Source of the DNA: Adiantum capillus-veneris
Taxonomy: Eukaryota > Streptophyta > Polypodiopsida > Polypodiales > Pteridaceae
Direction: 5' to 3'
NCBI GenBank assembly: GCA_014529385.2
Contig: CM043964.1
Span: forward strand, 135,010,420-135,074,419
Length of the DNA: 64,000 nucleotides
The translations under genes and the position numbers were made by a program. The notes under the pieces were generated by a model. It saw nothing but the letters and a program-made list of their open reading frames with translations. It did no database searches and was not told the DNA's origin. Shown piece by piece: positions 1-10,975 of the stretch (positions are counted from its first letter, which is position 1; each line of letters begins with the position of its first letter).

Positions 1-741
1 CTTGATGACGGCTTTGCAGTCTCGTGGTGGCCGTGAAATGTCAATGGCATCTATGCCTCTCCATAGTTCTTGAAGCCCAATAAGAGGTTGCAGATATACA
101 TCCATTTGTTTTACCTTGTGCTTTCCTGGAATGAGAAGTGATAGTAAAATCTTTCCCTTTTTTGTTGCCTCCCAAGGAGGAATATTGTAGTTTACAACCA
201 CCACCGGCCAAGTGCTCCATGAAGTAGAGCGGTGCCCAAATGGATTCACTCCATCACTAGCTAACCCAATCCTCAAGTGACGAGGCTCATCCCTGAACTC
301 TGGCCATGTGTCCTCTATGTGCTTCCACGCTGGTGAGTCAGCTGGCACTCTCATAATACCATCTGTGGAGCGATTTTTTGCATGCCAACTCAAAAGCTCG
401 CTCATACCCTTCGATCTAAACATGTGTTGGATGCGACGGATGATTGAAAAATGCCTCAAAACTTTACGTGGAATTCTATTGCTCTACATTCCTTCTTTGA
501 ACCTAGGCTCCCCGCACGATGGACATGTGTCACAATCGGCATGCTCATTACGAAAGAGCACACAATCGTTCACGCAAGCATGAATGTGATCATAATCCAT
601 CCCTAATGCAGTCACCACTTCGCGTGCTTTTCGTCTATTCTCTGGCATGTGATTGCCAGCTGGCAGCATCTTTCCTAGCAACCTATCACAAGAAGAAAGT
701 ACATTAGAAACTAATTTATGCACTCCACAAGCATCCTTCAC
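1..741 (-). pseudogene. CACTA (En/Spm) transposase, tnp2 domain fragment, runs off the left edge
   Basis: This is the catalytic-side part of a CACTA transposase, the enzyme that binds element ends and catalyses cut-and-paste movement in the nucleus. On the minus strand, 741-484 reads DYDHIHACVNDCVLFRNEH followed by CDTCPSCGEPRFK, the family's Cys-rich start of the tnp2 region. After one in-frame TAG at 486-484 the same frame continues to position 1 with IPRKVLRHF, a WHAKNRSTDG stretch and the hallmark ASDGVNPFG (about 258-232). The frame is otherwise open to the window edge, so only one nonsense codon is visible. The fragment shares an element with the N-terminal piece at 945-1307. A short insertion or mini-intron-like GTATGTATACAG lies just upstream of 741. 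The family call is from recognised motifs. Confidence 0.85.
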
Positions 742-944
742 AATCTGTATACATACCTGAAAAGTGCGTCGACACTAGCATTACTCCATCCAAACATCGC
801 CTGAAGGTTAAGGACTTCAAGAGATGCCCTTAAAATGGAGTAAGAGCATCTATCATATAGTGCGGTGTGTGCCGAATCGAGTAGCTCACTCCTCGTTCTT
901 TCGGAAGCTTCTTCGCATGCACACTCTGGTTCATGCTCCTCCTC

Positions 945-1307
945 TCATGCAAGGAGATCCTCAACCATTCTATGCAAATGGTCGTCTTCTGCATCCGCGT
1001 AAGGAGATGGGATGTGGTCACTCATAGAGGAAGTAGCAGTTGGCTGATTTGATGTGCTTCCTCCCTGTCTAATGGATTCCTGGCGCATGCGCTCTTCCAC
1101 CCTCATTTCCCCTCTTCCACCAACCACACACGAATGAGGGGTGAAGTCAATAGCCGCTACAAATCGTGGATCGTTTGTTTCCATCCGTGCACGCTTGCGA
1201 GGATCGTCCCATAGTCCATAATCTTCTACATGGCTCAAGCATATTCGTCGAAGTCGAGCAATGGCACATTTGCACCACACGCATGGACATGGTAATCGCT
1301 CGGCCAA
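945..1307 (-). pseudogene. CACTA transposase N-terminal region
   Basis: A 120-codon open frame holds the zinc-finger-like CPCVWCKC followed by a short helix and a GLWDDPRKRARME segment. This matches the N-terminal part of plant CACTA transposases, where a CPC-x-C motif precedes a conserved 'Y..W..HG' stretch. The last third is Ser- and acid-rich linker. The open frame extends upstream of the first Met towards about 1340, so the true start is uncertain. The piece is separated from the tnp2 region by about 200 bases carrying GWSNAS-like coding in another frame, so either an intron or an indel lies between them. I infer that it belongs to the same gene as 1-741. Confidence 0.65.
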
Positions 1308-1340
1308 CCAACGTGATCTATCCGGTTCAGTGGAAGGGCC

Positions 1341-1730
1341 AAAATCATCCCAAGCAACCTACATTAATAAATTACATACACTAATTAAAATCAAATTACC
1401 AAAAAAGGTTAATAAAATATCAATAAAAAGTAAAAATAAATAAATTTAACATGCATGGTAATCAAAACTCTTAGGTAAAAATGTCATTTTTAAAGTACTA
1501 AGAATACTTTCATTTTATATACACTTTATAAAAGACATAGTACCAATAGATTTTGGAAATCAATAGTAATAATGTCAGAACGTGGCCATCTGTGTGGAGG
1601 GCCGGAATTGCGCCGCGGTAATATTTGCGGCAATGAGCGTGGTAAAGCAGGCGGTAATGCTCACAATAATAGGAGCGGAAAATCAATTTTCAAATTTTTT
1701 TATAAATAGGGGCACCCGCGTGCCCCGCGA
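1341..1730. promoter_or_regulatory. Divergent intergenic region with GCGGTAATG-type repeats and a TATA box
   Basis: This stretch lies between the minus-strand transposase start and the plus-strand accessory gene. It is AT-rich to about 1600. It then holds a GC-rich block (1608-1680) with variants of GCGGTAAT, GCGGCAATG and GGCGGTAATG. Such short repeats are typical of transposase-binding subterminal regions in CACTA elements, but binding here is inference. A good plus-strand TATA box, TATAAATAG, sits at 1701-1709. Confidence 0.45.
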
Positions 1731-1900
1731 AGTTTAAAACCCTAAATTTCAAATTTCATCGTCTTCTCCACAGAAGCTAAGAGCGCGAACCTCACAACCT
1801 TGAGCTCTTCCTCCATCTCTACTCTTCTACTCTCCACCATCTCTACTCCTCCACTCTCCTACCCTCTCCTGCCCTCTCCTAACAAGCTCTTAAATTCCAT
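1731..1900 (+). promoter_or_regulatory. Probable 5' leader exon of the accessory gene
   Basis: About 25-30 bases after the TATA box the sequence turns into a CT-rich plant-type leader (clusters of CTCTCC and CTCTAC, 1780-1890) with no long open frame. It ends at 1900 in front of a consensus donor, GTAAGTTTTG. A matching acceptor (TGTAG) lies at 3891-3895, directly before ACC-ATG at 3896-3901. I therefore infer a non-coding leader exon spliced to the coding exon over an intron of about 2 kb. Confidence 0.5.
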
Positions 1901-2011
1901 GTAAGTTTTGTTGTTATGTTTTTTGATTTTTTCACACGCATACACACACATGCATACACACACGCATACACACATGCATACACTCATACACACGCATGCA
2001 CACACATGCAT

Positions 2012-3560
2012 ACATACACACTAATTAGTGCATGTGTTCTTTACACACTAATTAGTGTGTGCATTATTCTAATGCACACACTAATTAGTGTAAGTAAAGA
2101 CACACCAAAACCTAAATTTGTTAATTATTAGTTACTTGAAAAATCTAAACTTGTTAAATTTGTTAAATTTATTACTTGCAAAACCTAATATGTTAAATTT
2201 GGGATTGGCCAATGCACACACTAATTAGTGTGTACATTGGCCAATGTGATCGATCAATGTACACACTAATTAGTGTGTGATTAGTGTGTGCATTGGTCAA
2301 TGGGATTGGCCAATGCACACACTAATTAGTGTGTGTTAACACACACTATTTACTGTGTGATTAGTGTGTGCATTGACCAATGTGATTGGCCAATGCGCAC
2401 ACTAATGAGTGTGTAATTAGTGTGTTCATTGGTCAATTGGATTGGCCAACATAGACACTAATTAGTTTGGGATTAGTGTGTGCATTGGTCAATGGCATTG
2501 GCCAATGCACACACTAATTAGTGTGTGTTAACACACACTATTTACTGTGTGATTAGTGTGTGCATTGACCAATGTGATTGGCCAATGCGCACACTAATTA
2601 GTGTGTAATTAGTGTGTGCATTGATCAATTGGATTGTCCAACGTACACACTAATTAGTTTGAGATTAGTGTGTGCATTGGTCAATGAGGTTGGCCAATGC
2701 ACACACTAATTAGTGTGTGCATTGGTCAATGGGATTGACCAATGCACACACTAATTAGTGTGTGTTAACACACACTATTTACTTTGTGATTAGTGTGTGC
2801 ATTGACCAATGTGGTTGGCCAATGCACACACTAATTAGTTTGTAATTAGTGTGTGCATTGGTCAATTGGTGATTGGCCAATGCGCACACTAATTAGTGTG
2901 TAATTAGTGTGTGCATTGGTCAATTGGATTGGCCAACACACACACTATTTAGTGTGTGCATTGGCCAATGTGCACACTAATTCGTGTGTGCATTGGTCAA
3001 TTGGATTGGCCAATGCACACACTAATTAGTTTGTAATTAGTGTGTGCATTGTTGAATGGGATTGGCCAATGCACACACTAATTAGTGTGTAATTAGTCCA
3101 ATTACACAAGCCAATGCACACACTAATTAGTGTGTGTTAACACACATTAATTAGTGTGTGCACAAGCCAATGCACACACTAATTAATGTGTACACAAGCC
3201 AATGCACATACTAATTAGTGTATGTTAACACATACTAATTAATGTGTGCACAAGCCAATTACACAAGCCAATGCACACACTAATTAGTGTATGTTAACAC
3301 ACACTAATTAGTGTGTGCACAAGCCAATTACACAAGCCAATGCACACACTAATTAGTGTACCCTATTAGTGTGTGCACAAGTCAATCACACAAGCTAATG
3401 CACACACTAATTAATGTGTGATTAGTGTGTGATTGGCCAATGCACACACTATTCAGTGTGTGATTAGTGTGTGCATTGGCCAATACACACACTACTTAGT
3501 GTGTGTTCATGTCAATTACACACTAATTAGTGTGCGTACATGTCAATTACACACACTAAT
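2012..3560. repeat. Array of short palindromes (TAATTA-centred, CCAAT-centred and GTTAAC-centred)
   Basis: Dozens of copies alternate of two self-complementary motifs: CACACTAATTAGTGTG and ATTGGCCAAT. A third palindrome, GTGTTAACAC, is interspersed. Blocks repeat at a higher level: segments beginning near 2308, 2500 and 2733 share the same order of motifs. The spacer changes to CACAAGCCAAT after about 3090. The array is preceded by a CA/TGCA-rich stretch (1934-2020). It lies inside the inferred leader intron (1901-3895) of the plus-strand gene. Apart from the array and 3561-3895 (AT-rich, unremarkable), this intron holds nothing else I can name. Confidence 0.9.
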
Positions 3561-3898
3561 TATGTTAAATTAAGCAATAATCAACACAGAAACATAAACA
3601 TACCTCCATGATTAAGTCGTAGGTGACGTATTAGGCCCCAATGGCCGTCCAAGTGATCGCGCAATCGATCACACTTATCATAAATACAATAATCTCTTAT
3701 TAGTCAATACACACACTAATATCTTATTAGCACTCAAGGCTTTGCAAGACTCTTTTATAGGTTGTAGACACACCTTGGATTCTTTCAACATTGGATACTA
3801 TAGAGAATCCAATGTTAAAAAATTCAATGTGTAAATTTTTAATCATATATTTGAATTTTTATACCCTAGTTTAATCTTTGTCGTAATAAATGTAGACC

Positions 3899-5372
3899 AT
3901 GTCTTCTTCTTCCACACCACGCTTTCGCAGCATTGAGGATTTCATGGCGGACGGGATGTCATATCCCAACGCTCTCTCTGCCTATCATTCACAGTTGTCG
4001 CCTCAGCAGTCATCATCAGGGTTCGGCTGGTTTCAGGACGCTCTTGGTGGGTCCGCTGTCGTACCTGTGATCGATCTAGATGTGGAGAGGGCATTGCGTC
4101 TTCGGGCTGAGTGGTTAGGTTCGCAGCAAATCCTTACGCAGCGCTATTCATCAGTGCAGCTAGCAGCTTTTGGATTATCTGAGGTCTCTACTCCGACTAG
4201 TGGCACTCCATACCTACAGAGTTTTCCAACTACAGCTCCAGGTTCATCTTTTCCTTCACAGGGTCCAACGCCTCAGGGTCCGACGCCGTTGGGTGCGACG
4301 CCACAGGGTCCGATGCCACGGGCGTCTACCTATCCATCACCTATCCCACCTTCTGTCCCAGATTCACGTCGGTGCTCTTCTGGCAGTCAGCGCCAGGGCA
4401 GCTAGCGCCGGTCGATCTCGATGAGGGAGTGGAGCTAGTTTTTGTTTTGGGGGGGGGGGGGGAGTACTACAGATTCTCCTCCACAGTCACCGCTGCCTGC
4501 TCCAGCAGAAGATGAGGACCATGACATGCCTTCACCAGATGCTCGTGGGTTATACTACCAGGTTCATAGAGGAGGTATGGTGGATCTCGGGACAGCGCGG
4601 GGCAGGAGATTCTGCACACACGTCAACCAATTAATCCACTCCACATATATCAATTGTTTTCTCAAATTTAATCAGCAAGATCCCTACAACCTCACATATA
4701 TAGAGACAACCATGCACATGCATTTCCCCAACCCTGAGGGGCAACTTCTCAAGGCAATGGTTGCAAGAGCATGTCAAAACATTTCTCAAGAACAAAAATT
4801 CTAGTGTGAGGAGAGCTGCAAAGAAGACAATGGAGTCTCTAGAGCACAGCTATCGGCCAGGAAATGTCCATGATGTGGAGTGGGAGACAGCTATGGAAGA
4901 GAAAGAGGACGAAAGGGCAACGGGTGCGAGGATGTATACGCGTCAAGTTGAGGCGAGACCCCATCAGACTCCTATGCATTATGGTTCGGGAGGAAAAACA
5001 GCTTGGAAAGACAAATATGTAAGTAAAAATATTAGTTTTATTGTAAAAAATCTAATGTTTTTCATTTAATTAATTGGTTGCTATTTTTTGTCAGTATAAC
5101 ATTAACATGAGTCGCCCGACCAGAGATGTGCAAAGATATAGAGAGAACCATACCGAGTATCAAACTTGGTGTTGGTTGTTTGAAAATCAAATGGTCTCTC
5201 GAGAGGAGTTTGAAAATGTGTGCAAAAGTCTGCAACATGTAAGTTTAATCTTATTTAAATTATCAAATTGTTGATTTTATATCAAATATTAAATAACAAA
5301 GTGTTAATTATTTCTTTTTCTGGTTTTGCAAAGTCAAGAAGTTCCACGCGAAATGCCGCAATCTCCCCCATG
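3899..5372 (+). pseudogene. Accessory gene of the CACTA-like element, unrecognised protein, broken
   Basis: Start chosen at the ATG just after the inferred acceptor (ACCATGTC). Residues 1-110 are low-complexity Ser/Ala-rich with an FxxALGGSAVVPVIDLD segment. Residues 120-165 are Pro/Thr repeats of QGPTP type. The frame is interrupted by TAG at 4403-4405 and 4436-4438, passes a G homopolymer (about 4448-4463), and shifts near 4740-4770. Downstream coding (HVKTFLKNKNSSVRRAAKK, then a basic and acidic region to DKY) is followed by two likely introns: 5019-5094 (GTAAGT...TCAG) and 5239-5333 (GTAAGT...AAAG). The frame closes at about 5372. Neighbouring a tnp2 gene, it could be a TNPA- or Ptta/En/Spm-type partner protein, but I see no decisive motif. 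Confidence 0.5.
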
Positions 5373-5452
5373 AGCATCCTCTATTTTGTATACGCGGGCC
5401 CCTCTTGTCCTATCCCACATGACCATCCTCTATTTTGTACACGCGGGCTTTT
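5366..5452. repeat. Short tandem duplication (about 43 bp)
   Basis: Two adjacent copies of CCATCCTCTATTTTGTA followed by CACGCGGGC (first copy with TACGCGGGC). They overlap the stop codon of the accessory gene. Small and probably a replication-slippage product. Confidence 0.6.
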
Positions 5453-5699
5453 TTTTCCCTTTATGTAAATGCAATACCTATCATTTTTTGGCTCAATACC
5501 TCCTCCAATTGTAATTCCACTTATGTAAATGAAATTATCAATATTTTTTTGGCTCAATATATTGTCCAATTGTGATATTTTGTTGTTTCTATTAGCTATA
5601 TCCATATCTATAAACAATGCTATATAATTTTATTTTTATCTTGAAGAATATTATGCTTTATAAATAAAGAAGAAGTTATGATTTTATACCATTTCTTTG

Positions 5700-7860
5700 A
5701 CTCATAGTAATGAAAATTTTTCAAGTAGCTCCATATTGTCTTCTAGCAAAGTCCATATCTAGTGATGCTATGATGCTTTCCAAAGTGATCATTGGATCTT
5801 GTTTATTTTTTACATTGTATAGTCGCTCACACTCTTTTAGAATGATTGAAGCTAGTCTATTATCAAGAGTTTGTAAAGAGTCTAATGGAATATTGTAGAC
5901 AAAATGCAACAAGTTTGTAGCATATGCTGAAATTCCATTGGTGTGTTTATCTAATAAGGCTTAAGCTTCATATCGTTCTTGAATTATATCTTCATTTGGT
6001 AAATCCTCTTTGGAATCTATATTGTTAGACCTGCAAAGTAAGTGCAGCTGGATTAGTTATATTTAAAATTATAAATAATTTTTCTTAAACATGAGTTATG
6101 TAATATGAACAATATAAATAGATTTCTAAAACATAAGTTGATTATGTACCATTTGCAGAGAGTTTCCTAGTAATATGTGTTAATCCATGTTTGAAACATA
6201 TTGTCAGTCACGTCCATATACTATTTTAGCTCATCATAAGACAACCAACCATAAATGTAATTTATTGGATCACATACTAAGATATTTTCATATTTAAGTT
6301 GTTTGATTCTTAAAAAGAAGTTTTCTCTGTGTTGCCTTTTTTATTGTTGTTGCTCTTCTTGTTCTTTTTCTTGTAGGTCTATTGTGGCTTCTGCTTTAGC
6401 TTTGATAGAATTAAAGACCTAGTATATTTTAAAATAATTTATGTATTTAGAGCTATAAATATTGAAGTATGTGATTAGATATATAGGCGTACATCCATAT
6501 TGTTGAGACTTAAATTTAAAAAACATAAAAATGAATTTACTAATAGTTTCTTTTACAATAAGTCAATAATTAGTTATAGAATTTTAAGTTTGTTGTAAAA
6601 GAATTAATTGTATATTACCTTTGTTTTAATCCTTGAAATATACTTTTGTAAGTCAATGATCTTTATATATGCATCATTGTTTAGAAATTGTCGATTGTAA
6701 TTGAATTCAATCTTTGTATGTTATTTTGGTCAATTGATCAAGAAAACATGATGTATAATAGTCCAGGAGAAAAACATTTTCAAACTATTAATAATAACTT
6801 ACCAAAGATAGTACAGCCTTGGGATTTATGTCCAATCATTGCATATGCTAGTGCATGTGGTGAACCTAATCTATTTTCATTTCATATCGTATTGAATAGT
6901 GATTGATGCTACCTAATAAACCTTTAGAAATAAATACATATTTATTTAAAAATATATGTAATTATTTTGTGAAAAATCATCATACACTTGGCTCGACAAT
7001 CTGTCCAATTGAGTTTTATGTCTAGCTTTTGTATGATGTTTTCTAGCCCTTCTATCTCTACCCATCTCTTGGAGGATACTTCATCACCTTCTAGGGTTAA
7101 GAAGAAGTTAGGTAAACCAAATGACTCTACCATGCAAAGTAAATCTTTTAATTATTACAATGTGATGATGGAGAGCTTAGAATTCAATAAAATGTATTGT
7201 GTTTTATGATATAGCATATAGTATCTAGATTAGAAGTATGTGAACTTTTAAGTTTGAATTTCTTTATGTTTGATTGTAGCATTGTTAAATTTGTTGAATT
7301 TGCTATTATTAAAGCTTGACATAATTGGTACATCATCATTAATTATTGCTTATATAAAGTGAAGATTGAGAAGAATGAGGCTATTCTCATTTTTAAATAT
7401 GTATGAAATTTTAAAGCTCCATCATGAGCTCCATATCCTAATGGAGAGAGAAATGAAAGTAGGAGTTTCTCTATTGTAATATCTTCTATACTAGATATTT
7501 CATGTAAACTTGCATATAAGCTAATGATTTTTTTGTTATTTAATCTTTCATACAGAATACCACCATGAGATAACATATCTATTTTGTATTGTGACTTTAG
7601 TTGTGTATTGTTTAGCTCATCTAAGATACCTAAATAATTTGTATTGTGTGCTACTATCATTAAGTCATAAGGAGAAGATGATGCATGTTTGTTTAGTAAA
7701 GTAAAAATTGCATTAAAAGGAATTATAGAAATAACTAAAGCTTTTTTTGGTTGTTCATACATAGTATAGAGTTTTTTAAGTAATGGATTATCATTTAGTA
7801 ACAAGAGCAATAAATCATTACTATTTTGGTATAGCATTAGACGATTATCTAATAATGATC
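5700..7860 (-). pseudogene. Helitron-like (Rep/helicase) coding remnants
   Basis: Several minus-strand coding pieces survive. At 7133-6942 the peptide begins FGLPNFFLTL and ends in WTDCRAKCMMIFHK. This resembles the Helitron-like N-terminal domain (LG-P-FFLTL ... DxPVxCAxLFH). At about 6880-6803 a frame gives ALAYAMIGHKSQGCTIF, matching helicase motif VI of PIF1-type Helitron helicases (HKSQG-T), directly before a donor GTAAGT on that strand. The intervening three kilobases expected between these domains are missing. 7837-7343 (164 codons, unrecognised) and 6390-5721 (KQLKYENILVCDP and a Leu-rich end) are other decayed coding stretches. Family assignment rests on two short motifs. Confidence 0.4.
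7343..7837 (-). pseudogene. Unrecognised 164-codon open frame
   Basis: A single open frame with segments SSSPYDLMIVAHNTNYLGIL, YKIDMLSHGGILYERL and FLSPLGYGAHDGALKF. The AHN..Y..IL and following DMLSHGG pattern faintly recalls the exonuclease part of protein-primed B-family DNA polymerases, but key acidic residues are not evident, so I do not assign it. It lies directly upstream, in the same orientation, of the Helitron-like remnants and stops 40 bases short of the Tat element's LTR, so it may have been cut by that insertion. Confidence 0.35.
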
Positions 7861-7877
7861 TTTATTCTATATTACAT

Positions 7878-8053
7878 TGTGAGCGGGATGGAAACACACA
7901 CACCGCCTCTATAATCACCCAACGCACACTCTTGGGATGATGCTTACACACACTATGGGGCACCACTCGGCTTACACAACCCACCTGGCCGAGACAGGGA
8001 ACACACCGATGGAGTGAGAGGAGAGAGACTATTCATTTTCCCACTCAACACAG

Positions 8054-8084
<31 letters not shown>

Positions 8085-9070
8085 CCCCAAAAAACTTAGT
8101 TCATTTGAGGAATATTTCTGATGATTAGATAGAATTGAGCTTTGTCCAACACTAATGGGGCAAATAGCTCACATAATATGGATGAAATATGCCAAATACA
8201 ATCACAAATTGGAGCAGAGCCTTCGCTTATAGGAGAAACTTACATAGCCAAAATAGCACAGAAAATTGAGGAATTTGTAAAAATGGATAGCATCATTGCG
8301 TCCGGAGCGGCCAAAAACCCTAGTCTAAAATATCAAAGTGCTCAAATCCGACCTCGGATGATCAGTTTATGACCAAAACAGGCTCAAAAATAGCAAAAAC
8401 TGAGTTGCATCTGTTCCTCCTCTTCTCTCCACACTTTGCTGATTTTTTTCTCAGGTTTTTCAGTGTCCACACTTTTCTTTATCCATTGGGCACCTTTGGC
8501 CTTTTGATTGACCTCAAATGGACCCCGAACTGACCCTGAACATGCCAAAAAATGGCCACGTAGTTCATTTTTGTCACCCTTCGACATCCATCCATTTTTG
8601 TCACCCTTCAACATCCATCCGCATACTTGGCACTCAACTTTTCTCGATAATACACCCACAATCACATGAAGTGGCCCTGAAATACAGTCCTCATGATAAC
8701 CTTTTTGCATAATTATCACAAGAAAACACCCACGTTGTGTACGTACTTATCCACGTGCAAGTAGTGACCCTATTCAGCCTCCTGACGCCACTGGATGCCA
8801 CTTGATGCAACTGCTTACCTCATGGTGTTGGCCCGTTGATAGCTTCCTTGAGAATTTTTACGCTCGCTCTACCAACTCCTCATTACTATAGAGAAAACAC
8901 ACTGGTACTGGTGATAATGAAAATCGATGTACTATGTACACGTTATCCTACATGTACACATGTGGGCCCCACGTAACCACCTGGCTCTGGAAAATGGTCA
9001 ATCCTTTATTTGATGCACCATGCATGTGTATGCACTTATGAGCAATCACTTCTTCAGAAAACTCCTAACA
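7878..9070 (-). repeat. 3' LTR of the Tat element
   Basis: 1193 bp from TGTGAGC to TCCTAACA. It aligns along its whole length with 20,572-21,710. It contains a (CA)n tract at about 8047-8080 that is shorter in the other LTR. An adjacent purine tract on the minus strand (9089-9071, AGGGGATGGGC) serves as the likely polypurine primer site. Confidence 0.85.
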
Positions 9071-10215
9071 TAATTTGCCCATCCCCTAGCCTGCTAGATC
9101 ATTCATGATCAACATCAGCAAAAAGAGATATGAGACTCGCCGCATCACAGGTCTCCTCATCCTTCATATACATCACTTGTTCTGCAAACAACTCATCTTG
9201 CTCCACCATCATTAATCTATTATGATATGGAAAACACTCCACTACCTTGAAAGGGCCTTCCTACCAAATTTGAAACTTCTTTTGGAATGTCTTGTCCAAC
9301 TTACTGTTGTAGCGCAAAACCAAGTCATGTTTCTTGATACCCTTACTTTTGACCTTCTCATTTATCTTTTTTTAAAGCCTTATCTTGCATCTGGCCATAA
9401 TGTTTCAATGCGCTCATCTATCAAGCTAAACCTCTTGCAATTGTAAGAGCCTATCTTTGAATGCATCAATGGACTGCCCAAGCAACTTCTCTAACATCTT
9501 GACCGCAGGCAACTCTACTTCCACAAGCAATAGTGCTTCCTTTCCATATACCAAATGAAATGGAGTAAACCCTGTACCTATCTTCACCAAAGTACAGTAA
9601 GCCCATAATGCACTAGGCAATTCCAAATCCCAATTCTTTCCTTTTTGTTGCTCTGACACTTTTGAAAGAATTTGTACCAACTCACCATTGAATCTTTCAT
9701 TTAAGACATTACATTATTGGGGATAATAAGGAGTGGTATGATGGTGCCTAATCTTCATCTTTGTGCATAAAAAGTCCAATAGTTTAGTTCTAAATCCTGG
9801 ACCCTTGTCCGAAAGTAGCTCTAGTGGCACCCCAAACTTGCAACATATTTCATCGTACACAAATTTTTTCACATCCTTTGCAGTGATTTGTTTTACTACT
9901 ATAGCCTCTACCCATCTAGAGAGATAGTCCATTGCAGTCAAAATATAGCTTTTGCCCCTGCTTGTGATAGGTAACGGGCCTATTGCATCAATCCCCCACT
10001 TTTCAAACACATCAAACACCATAATGGTTTTTTTGTAGCTCTGGCTTCAACACTCTCTTCCCAAATTCTTGACACTTATTGCAAGACCTACACCAATAGT
10101 GAACATCCTTGTGCAAACTAGGCCATACATACCCCTCTTGCAAGATCTTATGCAAGGTGATCTTTAGAGCAAAATGTCCACCACATGTGCCTTCACGATT
10201 CTCTTCCAATAGTCT
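9071..10215 (-). pseudogene. Ty3 integrase of the Tat element
   Basis: Integrase joins the cDNA to the host genome. In order on the minus strand: the zinc-binding domain (CGGHFALKITLHKILQ ... CRSCNKCQEFG, about 10,190-10,060), then the catalytic core starting KWGIDAIGPLP (first Asp) and LSDKGPGF (second Asp, about 9810). A TAA-type break at about 9713 follows YYPQ. A further open frame (9680-9426) holds GYGTGFTPFHLVYG-like sequence. The C-terminal module with HDLVLRYNSKLD and EGPFKVVECF (the GPF/Y motif, about 9340-9230) is recognisable with one stop. The core's third acidic residue falls at the break and is not seen intact. There are several nonsense codons and no continuous frame. Confidence 0.85.
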
Positions 10216-10975
10216 ATAAAGATCTTCCTGCCAAGGTACACGTCTCAACACGAGATCAGCCCCTTTCATGTACAAGACATCACCAATCAATTTGTACTTG
10301 GATGCTCTACGCACAAAACCATACTTCTTAGACTTTTGAATGTCCTTCGGAATGATTCCTATTAGCAAAAAATCCTCTTCTTGAGCCAAACTTTCTCGGC
10401 CATGATAAAGAGGTAAATTGGTCCTCATCACAAATAGCTCCCCAATCATGCTTTTAGCTGCTTCATGTGCTTCTCCATTTAGAGCACGTTCAATGTGTCT
10501 GATGCTCCATACTTCAAAAAATTTTAACAGGCCTTTAATTCTGAAACACATTTCCTTCAATGAGGTGTTCTTGCTCTTCCACACACCCAACACTTGCTTC
10601 ACAACTAACAAGGCATTACCTTTTATGCTCAACCTTCTAATCCCATGCTTCAAACAAATGTGTAATCTAGCTTCCAATGTAGCATATTCAGCCTCATTGT
10701 TACTATGAGCATCCAATTTGAACCCTCTCTTGCAAGGCTATCTTCCCCTCTAGATCATAAAGTGCTATACCCCTTGAAGCCGCATCATGGCTCTTTCTGT
10801 ATGAGCCATCAAAGAACAACACATGTGCATTGCTAACCTGTGGCACTTCTTCAACTACCCTTCTCACCACCTCTTCCTTAACAAGGAGGGGATTCTCCTT
10901 GTAAGTCAACAAATCAACTAGTGTAGCTCTTGTACTATCTTCCACTAAAAGAGAACTCAAACTCTTGCAGCTCAA
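10012..10975 (-). pseudogene. Second (archaeal-like) RNase H of the Tat element
   Basis: Frames 10,975-10,703 and 10,716-10,012 together read VLFFDGSYRKSHDAASRGIA, then NNEAEYATLEARLHICLKHG and SIKGNALLVVKQV. This follows the RNase H pattern D-G-S (first acidic), E-A-E-Y (second) and a third position where Asp would be expected in 'xGDS'. Here it is GNA, so one catalytic acid appears replaced by Asn. The domain removes RNA from the RNA-DNA hybrid. Its placement before integrase, in addition to an RT-linked RNase H, marks the Tat lineage. A frameshift joins the two open frames near 10,710. Confidence 0.8.

Noticed and set aside
1916-2131. Open frame with HTHAYTHAYTH repeats
   Set aside because: Translation of a CA/TGCA-rich simple repeat at the edge of the palindrome array. 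Not a gene.
2012-3560. CRISPR-like array
   Set aside because: No constant repeat with unique spacers. Units are overlapping palindromes in a plant genome.
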